From positions 114 through 64,113 of the forward strand of contig NZ_KB892019.1 in NCBI RefSeq assembly GCF_000373645.1: a stretch of 64,000 nucleotides of DNA, written 5' to 3'. The stretch is from Streptomyces sp. ATexAB-D23 (GTDB taxonomy: Bacteria; Actinomycetota; Actinomycetes; Streptomycetales; Streptomycetaceae). Positions within the stretch are counted from its first letter, which is position 1, and each line of letters starts with the position of its first letter. Positions 1 to 8,236 of this stretch are shown here, in pieces. The notes below the pieces were generated by a model. The model was given only the letters and a program-made list of their open reading frames with translations. It was not told where the DNA came from and ran no database searches. Position numbers and translations under genes: made by a program.

Positions 1-29
1 CCCCACCCACGGCGCGCAGGCGTGCTTTT

Positions 30-175
30 GAGCCCGTCCGGCGATTGGGGACGGAACCCTCCACCCCGGGACGGGGCAAGCCCGCGGGGGCCGGCGGCGC
101 GTTCAAGCCTGTCCGGCGGTTGAGGACGGAACCGGTCGGCCCGGGACGGGGCGAGCCCCCGGGGGTGCCGCCCGC
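30..175. repeat. Two direct copies of a Streptomyces REP-like intergenic element
   Basis: Two imperfect copies spaced 75 bases apart start at 30 and 105. Each begins with AGCC(C/T)GTCCGGCG, then (A/G)TTG(G/A)GGACGGAACC, and ends in a GGGACGGGGC(A/G)AGCCC(C/G)CGGGGG arm. Elements of this kind (GTCCGGCG(A/T)TTGAGGAC followed by a GGG...CCC hairpin) are familiar between Streptomyces genes, often after a stop codon. They probably end transcription of the gene to the left of the window. A related copy lies inside cobB near 48873-48915. Confidence 0.7.
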
Positions 176-176
176 C

Positions 177-206
177 TTGACCGCGGCGCCCGGAGGGGCC
201 TAGCTT
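177..206 (+). promoter_or_regulatory. Candidate promoter of kdgD
   Basis: TTGACC at 177-182 and TAGCTT at 201-206 are separated by 18 bases. The gntR operon promoter at 3758 has the same layout (TTGACG, 18 bases, TAGCTT), so the two operons probably share control. The downstream stretch GTTCATATGTGTGGAC (214-229) may hold a regulator half-site similar to TCATATATGA at 3809. Confidence 0.55.
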
Positions 207-264
207 GGAGGGCGTTCATATGTGTGGACGTTAATCAGAGATGCGCACGCTTCAGGGAGCGCCC

Positions 265-1224
265 GTGAGCTCAGATCCGCTTGCCGTCCGGCTTACCGCT
301 GTCGCCGGGCCGCTGTTCTTCCCCGTTACCGCCTTCCGCGCGGACGGCTCCGTCGACGTGGAGGCCTTCCGGGCCCACGTCCGCCGGGGCGTCGACGCCG
401 GTGCGGCGGCGGTGTTCGCGTGCTGTGGCACGGGGGAGTTCCACGCGCTGACGCCGGAGGAGTTCCGGCTCGTCGTCGCCGCCGCGGTGGAGGAGACCGC
501 GGGACAGGTGCCGGTCGTGGCGGGAGCCGGATACGGCACCGCGCTGGCGGTCCGGTTCGCGGAGCTGGCCGAGGAGGCCGGCGCGGACGGGCTGCTGGCG
601 ATGCCGCCGTACCTGGTGCAGGCGGACCAGGCGGGGCTGCTGGCGCACTACACGGCGCTGGCCGGGGCCACCGGCATCGAGACGATCGTGTACCAGCGCG
701 ACAACGCGGTCTTCGCCCCGGAGACGGTCGTCGCCCTGGCGCAGACGCCGGGGATCATCGGCCTCAAGGACGGCTACGGCGACCTGGACCTGATGCAGCG
801 CATCGTCAGCGCGGTCAGGACCGGGCTGCCGGGGCGGGACTTCCTGTACTTCAACGGGCTGCCCACCGCGGAACTCACCGGCCTCGCCTACCGCGGCATC
901 GGCGTCACGCTCTATTCGTCCGCCGTCTTCGCCTTCGCCCCGGACATCGCCCTGGCCTTCTACCGGGCCCTGGACTCCGGCGACGACGGGCTGGTCAACG
1001 CGCTGCTGGACACGTTCTACCGGCCGCTCGTCGAGCTGCGGGCCCGGGGGCGCGGTTACGCCGTGTCGCTGGTCAAGGCGGGCGTCCGGCTCCAGGGGCT
1101 GGACGTCGGGGAGGTGCGCAGCCCGCTCACCGAGCCGCCGGCCGCGCACATCGAGGAGCTGACGGAGATCATCGCGAGCGGCCGCGCGCTGCTGGAGCGG
1201 CACGGGGCCGGGGGGCGCGCGTGA
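265..1224 (+). CDS. kdgD: 5-dehydro-4-deoxyglucarate dehydratase (KdgD)
   Basis: DapA-superfamily TIM barrel of 319 residues, a normal length for KdgD (EC 4.2.1.41). The family decarboxylates and dehydrates 5-keto-4-deoxyglucarate to 2,5-dioxopentanoate (2-oxoglutarate semialdehyde) in hexarate breakdown. Visible motifs are the carboxylate-binding loop CGTGEF near residue 54, the catalytic tyrosine in IVYQR (Y143) and the Schiff-base lysine in GLKDG (K168). I chose GTG at 265 because AGGGAG lies 7-12 bases upstream; the in-frame ATG at 241 has no such site. The stop overlaps the next gene by GTGA, so the two are probably translationally coupled. The product feeds the aldehyde dehydrogenase at 23543. 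A plain KDG or dihydrodipicolinate aldolase is a less likely reading. Confidence 0.85.
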   Translation: MSSDPLAVRLTAVAGPLFFPVTAFRADGSVDVEAFRAHVRRGVDAGAAAVFACCGTGEFHALTPEEFRLVVAAAVEETAGQVPVVAGAGYGTALAVRFAELAEEAGADGLLAMPPYLVQADQAGLLAHYTALAGATGIETIVYQRDNAVFAPETVVALAQTPGIIGLKDGYGDLDLMQRIVSAVRTGLPGRDFLYFNGLPTAELTGLAYRGIGVTLYSSAVFAFAPDIALAFYRALDSGDDGLVNALLDTFYRPLVELRARGRGYAVSLVKAGVRLQGLDVGEVRSPLTEPPAAHIEELTEIIASGRALLERHGAGGRA

Positions 1225-2396
1225 GGGCCTCCGTCTTCCTCTATCCGTGGGACGTCGTGGGGGACCCCGACGCCGCCGCCCGCATCGCGGACCTCGGAGT
1301 CCAGCAGGTGACGCTCGCCTCCGCCTACCACTCGACCCGGGCGCTGACCCCCCGCCATCCCGCCCGCCGCATCGTCACCGCCGAGCACGCGGCGGTGCTG
1401 TATCCGCCGGACGCCTCGCGGTGGGCGGGGCGGGCGCTGCGCCCGTACGAGCAGGCGTGGGTCGCCTCGGACGACCCCTTCGCCGAGGCAGCGGGCGCGC
1501 TGGCCGGTGCCGGGCTCGACGTGCACAGCTGGGTGGTGCTCGCGCACAACTCCCGGCTGGGCGCGGAGCATCCGCGGACCTCCGTGGTCAATGCCTACGG
1601 GGACCTCTACCCGTGGGCGCCCTGCGTCGCGCAGCCGGAGGTCCGGGCCTATCTGGTGGACCTGGCGGCGGAGGCCGCGGTGCGGGAGGGGGTGCGGGGC
1701 ACCGAGCTGGAGTCCTGCGGCTGGTACGGCTTCGCCCATCTGCACGCCCACGACAAGGTGGCGGGCGTCGGGCTCGGGGACGCGGCGCAGTATCTGATGT
1801 CGCTGTGCTTCTGCGGTGCCTGCCGGGCCGGTTACGCCGGGCAGGGGCTGGACGCCGAGGAACTGGGCGCGGCCGTACGGGGTGCGCTGGAGCCGGTCTG
1901 GGCCGGTGGCGGGGCCCCGGACGCCGGGTGGGACGCGGTCGGCCGGCTGCTCGGCGCCGATCTCGCGGCGGCCACCCTGCGGTGGCGGACCGAGGTGGCC
2001 CAGGGGCTTCAGGAGGCGGTGGCCGGTGCGGTGCGGGAGGCCGCGGCGCCCGGGTTCCAGGTGCTGCTGCACGCCGATCCGGCACCGTACAGGTCCGGGG
2101 CGAACGTGGGAGTCGAACCCGGGCACGTCCTGACCGTGGCGGACGGGGTGGTGCTGCCCTGCACCGGTACCGACGCGGTGCGGGAGGCCGTGCTCGGGCC
2201 GTTCGCCGGCCGGGACGGGATCATCGCGGCCAACCTCACCGTGGTGCGGGGAATGGGCGGCAGCCCGGACACGCTGGAGCGGGACGCCGCCCACGCGGCC
2301 TCGCTCGGGGCGGACCAACTGCGGCTGTACCACGGGGGGCTGGCCTCCGGCCCGGACCTGGAAGCCGTCGCCGGGGCACTCTCACGCCTCGGGTGA
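1221..2396 (+). CDS. Uncharacterised cytosolic protein coupled to kdgD, possibly a glycosidase-like TIM barrel
   Basis: 391 residues, GTG start overlapping the kdgD stop (GTGA). I do not recognise a named family with confidence. The pattern of short hydrophobic strands, VHSWVVLAHN near residue 101, an ELESCGWYGF segment near 162, a conserved-looking AHLHAHDK and a cysteine cluster CFCGAC (C196, C198, C201) suggests a TIM-barrel enzyme, perhaps distantly related to glycoside hydrolases, with a possible metal or structural thiol site. There is no signal peptide or membrane segment. Tight coupling to KdgD suggests a role in galactarate, glucarate or pectin-derived sugar acid use. The last 15 bases overlap the end of the convergent transporter gene. 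Confidence 0.6.
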   Translation: MRASVFLYPWDVVGDPDAAARIADLGVQQVTLASAYHSTRALTPRHPARRIVTAEHAAVLYPPDASRWAGRALRPYEQAWVASDDPFAEAAGALAGAGLDVHSWVVLAHNSRLGAEHPRTSVVNAYGDLYPWAPCVAQPEVRAYLVDLAAEAAVREGVRGTELESCGWYGFAHLHAHDKVAGVGLGDAAQYLMSLCFCGACRAGYAGQGLDAEELGAAVRGALEPVWAGGGAPDAGWDAVGRLLGADLAAATLRWRTEVAQGLQEAVAGAVREAAAPGFQVLLHADPAPYRSGANVGVEPGHVLTVADGVVLPCTGTDAVREAVLGPFAGRDGIIAANLTVVRGMGGSPDTLERDAAHAASLGADQLRLYHGGLASGPDLEAVAGALSRLG

Positions 2397-3596
2397 CACG
2401 CGCGGGCCGGCGGGGACGGGTTCCCGCCGGCCCGTGAGCAGGAGCGCCGCCGTCAGCAGGGCCACCGCGCCCACCAGCGGCAGCAGCACCGCCATCTCCA
2501 CCCGGGCCACCAGTACCGCGCCGATACCCAGCGCCACCGCGTTCGGCGACATCATCAGCGTGTCCGCGCTCGCCGCCGTACGGCCCAGCACCGCGTCCGG
2601 CGTCTCCCGCTGCACCGCCGTCAGCGCGGCGATCAGCACGCACGGCAGCCCGGCCCCGATCAGGGCGCAGGCGGTGAGCGCCACCGCGTCGTCGGGCACC
2701 GCCCGCAGGCCCACCGCCAGCCCGAACACGGCGATCCCGGCCGCCGGGAACACCCGTCCCGGCAACCGGCGCATCAGCGGGCCCGCCAGCAGCCCGATCG
2801 CGACGGACCCGACGCCCTGCGCGACGGAGAGCAGCCCCGCGAACGTGGGGGAGTGGCCCAGCGTGCCGTCCACGACGGCGTACAGGGTCGCCCCGTTGAG
2901 CCCCGCGCACAGCATCGTGGCCGAGGCGGCGAGGACCAGGGGGCGCAGCACCGGGGAGCCCCACAGCTGCCGAAGCCCGGCGGACCAGCCGCCCGCGCCA
3001 CGGGGTGCGGGGGCCGTCCGCCGCACCCGCAGCAGACCGTAGAGTCCGGCGGCCAGGGTGAAGGAGACCGCGTCCAGCAGGGCCACCGCGCCGCCGCCGA
3101 AGCGGGCGTACAGCGCGGCGCCGGTCAGCGGGGCCACCAGCTTCATGCCCTCGTTGGCCGTCATCCGCAGGCCGTTGAAGTCCCCGAGCAGGGCGGGGGC
3201 CACGGCCCCCGCGACCAGGGCCGATTCGGCGGAGTCCAGCAGGACCGAGGCGCAGCCGTACAGCACCAGGACCGCGAACAGCAGCCAGACCCGTCCCGCC
3301 GAGTCCACCGTCGTGAGGGTGGTCAGCAGCGCGGCCATGGTGAGGTTCGTGCCCACGAGGAGCGGCTTGCGCGGCAGGCGGTCGGCCAGTGCGCCGAGCA
3401 GCGGGCCGCACAGGACCGGGAGCCAGACGGCGAACAGCGCGAGCGCGGCCAGACTGTCCGAGCCCGTCAGCGACTTGACCCAGATCCCGGCTGCCAGGGT
3501 CATCGCCGAACTGCCGAATCCCGACACGACGACCGCCGCGAGGAACAGCCCCGCCGTCCGGTCCCTCAGTACCCGCCCCGCCGCCATCGCACCCAC
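2382..3596 (-). CDS. MFS transporter
   Basis: 404 residues with about 12 hydrophobic segments and the major facilitator loop 2-3 motif GALADRLPRKPLLVG near residue 60. The layout (two six-helix halves, small cytoplasmic ends) resembles drug-exporter-like MFS proteins of actinomycetes rather than a sugar-acid symporter, so the substrate is unknown. The start is GTG at 3596, preceded by AGGAAGG; an ATG three codons in is the alternative. It reads convergently with the kdgD partner (15-base overlap) and divergently from the GntR operon, sharing a roughly 250-base control region. Confidence 0.8.
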   Translation of the reverse strand: MGAMAAGRVLRDRTAGLFLAAVVVSGFGSSAMTLAAGIWVKSLTGSDSLAALALFAVWLPVLCGPLLGALADRLPRKPLLVGTNLTMAALLTTLTTVDSAGRVWLLFAVLVLYGCASVLLDSAESALVAGAVAPALLGDFNGLRMTANEGMKLVAPLTGAALYARFGGGAVALLDAVSFTLAAGLYGLLRVRRTAPAPRGAGGWSAGLRQLWGSPVLRPLVLAASATMLCAGLNGATLYAVVDGTLGHSPTFAGLLSVAQGVGSVAIGLLAGPLMRRLPGRVFPAAGIAVFGLAVGLRAVPDDAVALTACALIGAGLPCVLIAALTAVQRETPDAVLGRTAASADTLMMSPNAVALGIGAVLVARVEMAVLLPLVGAVALLTAALLLTGRREPVPAGPRVSPEA

Positions 3597-3757
3597 CGAA
3601 CCTTCCTGACCTGCGCATCCGTTGCCCAGTCAGGCTGGCGACTGAGGCCCCCGCGAGGCATCGGGCAGTTGCCGTACCCCGCCGGGCCCCCGGGAGGGGA
3701 CGCGGAATACGTGTACGGCGCATGTCCTGGTTCCGCGAAGTTCTTTTGTCAGAAGCG

Positions 3758-3826
3758 TTGACGAAACATTTGCGGCGCCTCTAGCTTCATCGCGTCGTAC
3801 TTCGTACGTCATATATGAGACGCGAT
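3758..3826 (+). promoter_or_regulatory. Promoter and candidate operator of the gntR operon
   Basis: TTGACG (3758-3763), an 18-base spacer and TAGCTT (3782-3787) form a likely promoter. Directly downstream are nested inverted repeats: ATCGCGTC at 3789-3796 against GACGCGAT at 3819-3826, CGTAC-TTC-GTACG around 3796-3808, and the perfect palindrome TCATATATGA at 3809-3818. The position just after the -10 box fits repression by the GntR protein encoded downstream. The promoter layout repeats in front of kdgD. Confidence 0.6.
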
Positions 3827-3852
3827 ACGCGAGATGTGAGAGCCCTTCACCC

Positions 3853-4509
3853 ATGACCTTTGCGCCCACCCCGATTCCGTCCCGCACCCAGTACGTGCTG
3901 GAGGCGATCAAGCACGCGATCCTCACGGCGCAACTGAGGCCGGGGCAGGCGCTCGTGGAGACCGAGCTCGCCGCACAGTTCGGGGTCTCCAAGACCCCCG
4001 TCCGTGAGGCGCTCAAGACGCTCGCCGGCACCGGGCTCGTCGTCATGAGCCAGTACAAGGGCGCCACCGTGCGGCTGGTCGACGCGGCCATGGCCCGCGA
4101 GGTGTATGACGTACGGCTGCTGCTCGAACCCGAGGCGCTGCGCCGCGCCATCACCCGCAAGGCGTCCCTCGACGCGGCGCAGGAGGCCCTGGAGCGGGCG
4201 GACTCGGCGGGCGACAAGGCCGACCGCTCGCTCGCCAACCGGGACTTCCACCGGGCGCTCTACCTGCCCTGCGGCAACCCGCTGCTGGCGCGGATGCTCG
4301 ACGAGGTCCGCGATCAGGCGGCGCTCGTGTCGACGGTCGCCTGGTCGGCCATCCCGTCCTGGGAGCGGGAGGCGGCCGAGCACCGGGAGATCCTGCGGCT
4401 CGCGCTCTCCGACGACGCGGACGCGGCCGCCGGGGCTCTGCACGACCACATCGCGTCGTTCGTCCGCCGCGCCTTCCCCGACGACGAGGACGGGGGCGAC
4501 GCGGCGTGA
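3853..4509 (+). CDS. GntR family regulator, FadR subfamily (FCD domain)
   Basis: 218 residues. The N-terminal winged helix (about 8-75) contains the recognition helix region TELAAQFGVSKTPVREAL. The C-terminal all-helical FCD ligand domain (about 80-205) shows DVRLLLEP and NRDFHRAL, which carry the acidic and histidine metal or ligand residues usual in this group. FadR-type GntR proteins often sense sugar acids or other carboxylates and repress neighbouring catabolic genes. Here it heads an operon (GTGA overlap with the next gene) for a DapA homologue and a sugar-acid dehydratase, so a pentonate or its keto-deoxy product is a reasonable effector. That assignment is inference. Confidence 0.88.
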   Translation: MTFAPTPIPSRTQYVLEAIKHAILTAQLRPGQALVETELAAQFGVSKTPVREALKTLAGTGLVVMSQYKGATVRLVDAAMAREVYDVRLLLEPEALRRAITRKASLDAAQEALERADSAGDKADRSLANRDFHRALYLPCGNPLLARMLDEVRDQAALVSTVAWSAIPSWEREAAEHREILRLALSDDADAAAGALHDHIASFVRRAFPDDEDGGDAA

Positions 4510-4538
4510 CCCCGCACACCGACGAAAGGCCAGTCCGC

Positions 4539-5441
4539 ATGGACCTCACACCGCTGAAGGCGGCCCTCGCAGATGTCGTGGCGATCCCGGTCACCCCGTT
4601 CGCCGAGGACGGGACCATCGACACGGCGGCGCACCGCGCCCTGCTGCACCGGCTGCTCGACGGCGGCGTGCGCATCGTCACCCCGAACGGCAACACCGGG
4701 GAGTTCTACGCGCTCACCCCCGAGGAGCGGCGCACCGTCACCGAGCTGACCATCGAGGAGGCCGGCGGCCGGGCCACGGTCCTGGTCGGCGTCGGGCACG
4801 ATGTGCCGACCGCAGTCGCCGCCGCCGAGCACGCCCGGGACGCGGGCGCCGAGATGGTGATGGTGCACCAGCCCGTCCACCCGTACGTCTCGCAGGACGG
4901 CTGGGTCGACTACCACCGGGCCATCGCCGAGGCCGTCCCCGGACTCGGCGTCGTCCCCTACATCCGCAACCCGCACCTCGACGGCGCCTGCCTCGCGGCC
5001 CTCGCCGACAGCTGCCCCAACGTCATCGGCGTCAAGTACGCCGTGCCGGACGCCGCCCGGTTCGCCGCGTTCGCCCGGGACGCGGGGCTGGAGCGGTTCG
5101 TCTGGGTCGCCGGGCTCGCCGAGCTGTACGCGCCGTCCTACTTCTCCGCCGGGGCCACCGGATTCACCTCCGGTCTCGTCAACGTGGCGCCCGGCGTCTC
5201 GCTGGCCATGCTGGAGGCGCTGCGGGCCGGGGACCACCCGGCCGCCATGAAGGTCTGGGAGCAGATCCGCCGCTTCGAGGAGCTGCGCGCCGACCGGCAG
5301 TCCGCCAACAACGTCACCGTCATCAAGGAGGCCCTGGCCGCCCTCGGGCTGTGCGACCGCGCGGTGCGCCCGCCCAGCCGGGAGCTGCCCGAGGCCCAGC
5401 GTGCCGAGGTCGCCGACGAGATCGCCGGGTGGTCCATATGA
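4539..5441 (+). CDS. DapA-family lyase/dehydratase, probable 2-keto-3-deoxy-pentonate (sugar acid) enzyme
   Basis: 300-residue TIM barrel of the dihydrodipicolinate synthase family. Motifs: TPNGNTGEFYAL at 48-59, catalytic tyrosine in PYIRN (Y141) and Schiff-base lysine in GVKYA (K166). It sits between a sugar-acid regulator and an IlvD/Edd dehydratase. The best inference is therefore dehydration of L-2-keto-3-deoxyarabonate (or a similar acid) to 2-oxoglutarate semialdehyde; an aldol cleavage role cannot be excluded. The ATG at 4539 is preferred because GAAAGG lies 9 bases upstream, although a GTG at 4506 overlaps the gntR stop. ATGA overlap with the next gene shows an operon. Confidence 0.8.
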   Translation: MDLTPLKAALADVVAIPVTPFAEDGTIDTAAHRALLHRLLDGGVRIVTPNGNTGEFYALTPEERRTVTELTIEEAGGRATVLVGVGHDVPTAVAAAEHARDAGAEMVMVHQPVHPYVSQDGWVDYHRAIAEAVPGLGVVPYIRNPHLDGACLAALADSCPNVIGVKYAVPDAARFAAFARDAGLERFVWVAGLAELYAPSYFSAGATGFTSGLVNVAPGVSLAMLEALRAGDHPAAMKVWEQIRRFEELRADRQSANNVTVIKEALAALGLCDRAVRPPSRELPEAQRAEVADEIAGWSI

Positions 5442-7168
5442 CCGCCGCCCGCATCGCCCCCGAGGAACTGCGCAGCCACCAGTGGTACGGCACCGACGGG
5501 CTGCGCTCCTTCAGCCACCGCGCCCGCACCCGGCAGCTCGGCTACCTCCCCGAGGAGCATCTCGGCAAGCCGGTCGTCGCGATCCTCAACACCTGGTCCG
5601 ACATCAACCCCTGCCACGTCCACCTCCGCGAACGCGCGCAGGCCGTCAAGCGCGGGGTCTGGCAGGCGGGCGGCTTCCCGCTCGAATTCCCGGTCTCCAC
5701 GCTCTCGGAGACGTTCCAGAAGCCGACCCCGATGCTCTACCGCAACATGCTGGCGATGGAGACCGAGGAGCTGCTGCGCTCCTATCCGGTCGACGGCGCG
5801 GTGCTGCTCGGCGGCTGCGACAAGTCGACCCCGGCGCTGCTGATGGGCGCCGCGTCGGTCGACCTGCCGACCGTCTTCGTACCGGCCGGGCCGATGCTCC
5901 CCGGGCACTGGCGCAACGAAGTCCTCGGCTCCGGCACCGACATGTGGAAGTACTGGGACGACAAGCGCGCCGGGCTCATCGGCGACTGCGAGATGGGCGA
6001 ACTGGAGAACGGCCTCGCCCGCTCACCCGGCCACTGCATGACCATGGGCACCGCCTCCACCCTCACCGCCACCGCCGAGGCCCTCGGCGTCACCGTCCCC
6101 GGCGCCTCCTCCATCCCGGCCGTCGACTCCGGCCACGACCGGATGGCCGCGCGGTCCGGGCTCCGGATCGTCGAACTGGTGTGGCAGCAGCGGAAACTGT
6201 CGGAGATCCTCACGGCGGAGGCGTACGAGGACGCCGTCGCCACCGTCCTCGCTCTCGGCGGCTCCACCAACGCCGTCATCCACCTCATCGCGATGGCGGG
6301 CCGCTCCGGGATCAAGCTGACGCTGGACGACTTCGACCGCATCGCCCGTACCGTCCCCGTGCTCGCCAACCTCCGGCCCGGCGGGCAGTACCTCATGGAG
6401 GACTTCCACTTCGCCGGCGGGCTGCCCGGCTTCCTCGCCCGGCTGACCGACGTCCTGCACCTGGACCGGCCCACCGTCGCCCACGACACCCTGCGCGAAC
6501 AGCTCGACGGGGCGCTCGTGCACAACAGCGACGTCATCCGGGAGCGCGACCACCCCCTCGCCGACGAGGGCGGGGTGGCGGTGCTGCGCGGCAACCTCTG
6601 CCCGGACGGCGCGGTCATCAAGCACATCGCCGCCGAACCGCACCTGCTGCGCCACACCGGTCCCGCGGTCGTCTTCGACGACTACAAGGAGATGCAGCGC
6701 ACCATCAACGACCCGGCGCTCGCGCTCACCGCGGACCACGTCCTGGTGCTCCGCAACGCCGGTCCCAAGGGCGGTCCTGGCATGCCCGAGTACGGCATGC
6801 TGCCGATCCCCGACTACCTGCTGAAGCAGGGCGTACGGGACATGGTGCGGCTCTCCGACGCCCGGATGAGCGGCACCAGCTACGGCGCCTGCGTGCTGCA
6901 CATCGCGCCCGAGTCCTACGTCGGCGGGCCCCTCGCGCTCGTCCGTACCGGTGACCTCATCACCCTGGACGTCGAGGCGCGGCGGCTGGACCTCGGCGTG
7001 TCCGACGAGGAGCTGACCCGGCGCCGGGCCGAGTGGACCCCGCCGCCCCAGCGGTACGAGCGCGGCTACGGCGCGCTCTACCAGGACCAGATCACCCAGG
7101 CCGACACCGGCTGCGACTTCGCCTTCCTGGCCCGGCCGGGAGAAGTGCCCGACCCGTACGCCGGCTGA
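5438..7168 (+). CDS. IlvD/Edd family sugar-acid dehydratase (probable L-arabonate or related pentonate dehydratase)
   Basis: 576 residues, normal for IlvD/Edd enzymes. Three cysteines in the expected places would bind the [2Fe-2S] cluster: NPCHVH (C59), GGCDKSTP (C127) and SPGHCMTMG (C200). The SHQWYGTDG N-terminus and the GTASTLTATAEALG segment resemble the arabonate/xylonate branch rather than biosynthetic dihydroxy-acid dehydratase, though this is judged by eye. The reaction is pentonate to 2-keto-3-deoxypentonate. It starts by ATGA overlap with the DapA homologue, which would act next in the pathway. About 140 bases follow before the ABC importer, with a separate operator in between. Confidence 0.82.
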   Translation: MTAARIAPEELRSHQWYGTDGLRSFSHRARTRQLGYLPEEHLGKPVVAILNTWSDINPCHVHLRERAQAVKRGVWQAGGFPLEFPVSTLSETFQKPTPMLYRNMLAMETEELLRSYPVDGAVLLGGCDKSTPALLMGAASVDLPTVFVPAGPMLPGHWRNEVLGSGTDMWKYWDDKRAGLIGDCEMGELENGLARSPGHCMTMGTASTLTATAEALGVTVPGASSIPAVDSGHDRMAARSGLRIVELVWQQRKLSEILTAEAYEDAVATVLALGGSTNAVIHLIAMAGRSGIKLTLDDFDRIARTVPVLANLRPGGQYLMEDFHFAGGLPGFLARLTDVLHLDRPTVAHDTLREQLDGALVHNSDVIRERDHPLADEGGVAVLRGNLCPDGAVIKHIAAEPHLLRHTGPAVVFDDYKEMQRTINDPALALTADHVLVLRNAGPKGGPGMPEYGMLPIPDYLLKQGVRDMVRLSDARMSGTSYGACVLHIAPESYVGGPLALVRTGDLITLDVEARRLDLGVSDEELTRRRAEWTPPPQRYERGYGALYQDQITQADTGCDFAFLARPGEVPDPYAG

Positions 7169-7199
7169 ACGGCCCCAGAGGAATTCCGGCGCCCGCCTT

Positions 7200-7215
7200 G
7201 TTCGGCATACCGAAC
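7200..7215. promoter_or_regulatory. Candidate IclR-type operator upstream of the sugar importer operon
   Basis: GTTCGGCATACCGAAC is a palindrome with perfect 6-base arms (GTTCGG/CCGAAC) around CATA. A near match, GTTCAGAATACCGAAC, lies beside the iclR gene at 23478. Shared sites suggest that the IclR protein at 22606 controls both operons. Inference from pattern only. Confidence 0.65.
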
Positions 7216-7306
7216 ACCATGCGGTAAGCGCTTGCGCACTGCACGCACCGCCCGGCACCACCCCCGCACCACCCGCACCCCCGTACAGAGAGAACGGAGA
7301 CGTGTC

Positions 7307-8236
7307 ATGGCCCAAGCCTCCGCCGCGGCCACACCGCCCAAGGTGCCCAGGCGCCGCTCCGCGAGCCCCCGCCGGCTGCCGTATCTGCTGATCGCCCCCG
7401 CGGGGCTGCTGATGCTCGGCTTCATCGCCTACCCGGTGGTCAGCGTCTTCTATTACAGCCTGCAGAACTACAACGTCACCAAACCCTGGCGGAACGGCTT
7501 CGCGGGCTTCGACAACTTCACCCGGATCTTCACCGAGGACGACCAGTTCTGGACGACGCTCGGCTTCAGCGCCCAGTGGGTCGTGGTGCAGGTCGCGCTC
7601 CAGCTCACCCTCGGGCTCGCACTGGCCCTGATCGTGAACCAGAGCTTCATCGGCCGGGGCATCTCCCGCGCCATGGTCTTCTCGCCCTGGGCCGTCTCCG
7701 GCGTGCTGACCAGCACCATCTGGATCCTGCTCTACAACTCCTCGACGGGCTTCAGCCGCTACCTCGCGGACGCCGGGATCGGCGACTACGGCACCTCCGT
7801 GCTCTCCGACACCGGAACCGTCTTCTGGGCCGCGACCGTCGCCGAACTCTGGCGCGGGGTCCCCTTCTTCGCCATCCTCATCCTCGCCGACCTCCAGTCC
7901 GTCTCCAAGGAGCTGTACGAGGCGGCCTCCGTCGACGGCGCCGGACGGATGCGGCAGTTCTTCCACATCACCCTGCCCCACCTGCGCGACGCGATCATCC
8001 TGTCCACGCTGCTGCGCGGCGTCTGGGAGTTCAACAACGTCGACCTCCTCTACACGCTCACCGGCGGCGGACCGGCCGGCGAGACCACCACCCTGCCGCT
8101 CTACGTCGCCAACACAGGCATCGAGGGCCACGACTTCGGCTACGCCTCCGCGCTCACCACCGTCGCCTTCGTGATCCTCCTCTTCTGCTCGATCGTCTAT
8201 CTGCGCCTGAGCAAGTTCGGAGGCGACCACAAGTGA
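7307..8236 (+). CDS. Sugar ABC transporter permease (MalF/UgpA type)
   Basis: 309-residue integral membrane protein with about six transmembrane helices and the EAA loop EAASVDGAGRMRQFFHITLP near residue 205, which docks the ATPase. It is the first of two permeases for a carbohydrate importer whose binding protein is encoded at 12789. No ATPase gene is in the window, so a shared MsiK-type ATPase is likely, as is usual in Streptomyces sugar uptake. The ATG at 7307 was chosen because GAACGGAG precedes it; the frame extends upstream without a ribosome site. GTGA overlap with the second permease. Confidence 0.9.
   Translation: MAQASAAATPPKVPRRRSASPRRLPYLLIAPAGLLMLGFIAYPVVSVFYYSLQNYNVTKPWRNGFAGFDNFTRIFTEDDQFWTTLGFSAQWVVVQVALQLTLGLALALIVNQSFIGRGISRAMVFSPWAVSGVLTSTIWILLYNSSTGFSRYLADAGIGDYGTSVLSDTGTVFWAATVAELWRGVPFFAILILADLQSVSKELYEAASVDGAGRMRQFFHITLPHLRDAIILSTLLRGVWEFNNVDLLYTLTGGGPAGETTTLPLYVANTGIEGHDFGYASALTTVAFVILLFCSIVYLRLSKFGGDHK

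Noticed and set aside
241..265. ATG 241 as kdgD start
   Set aside because: No ribosome site before it; AGGGAG is well spaced for GTG 265 and family proteins begin near there.
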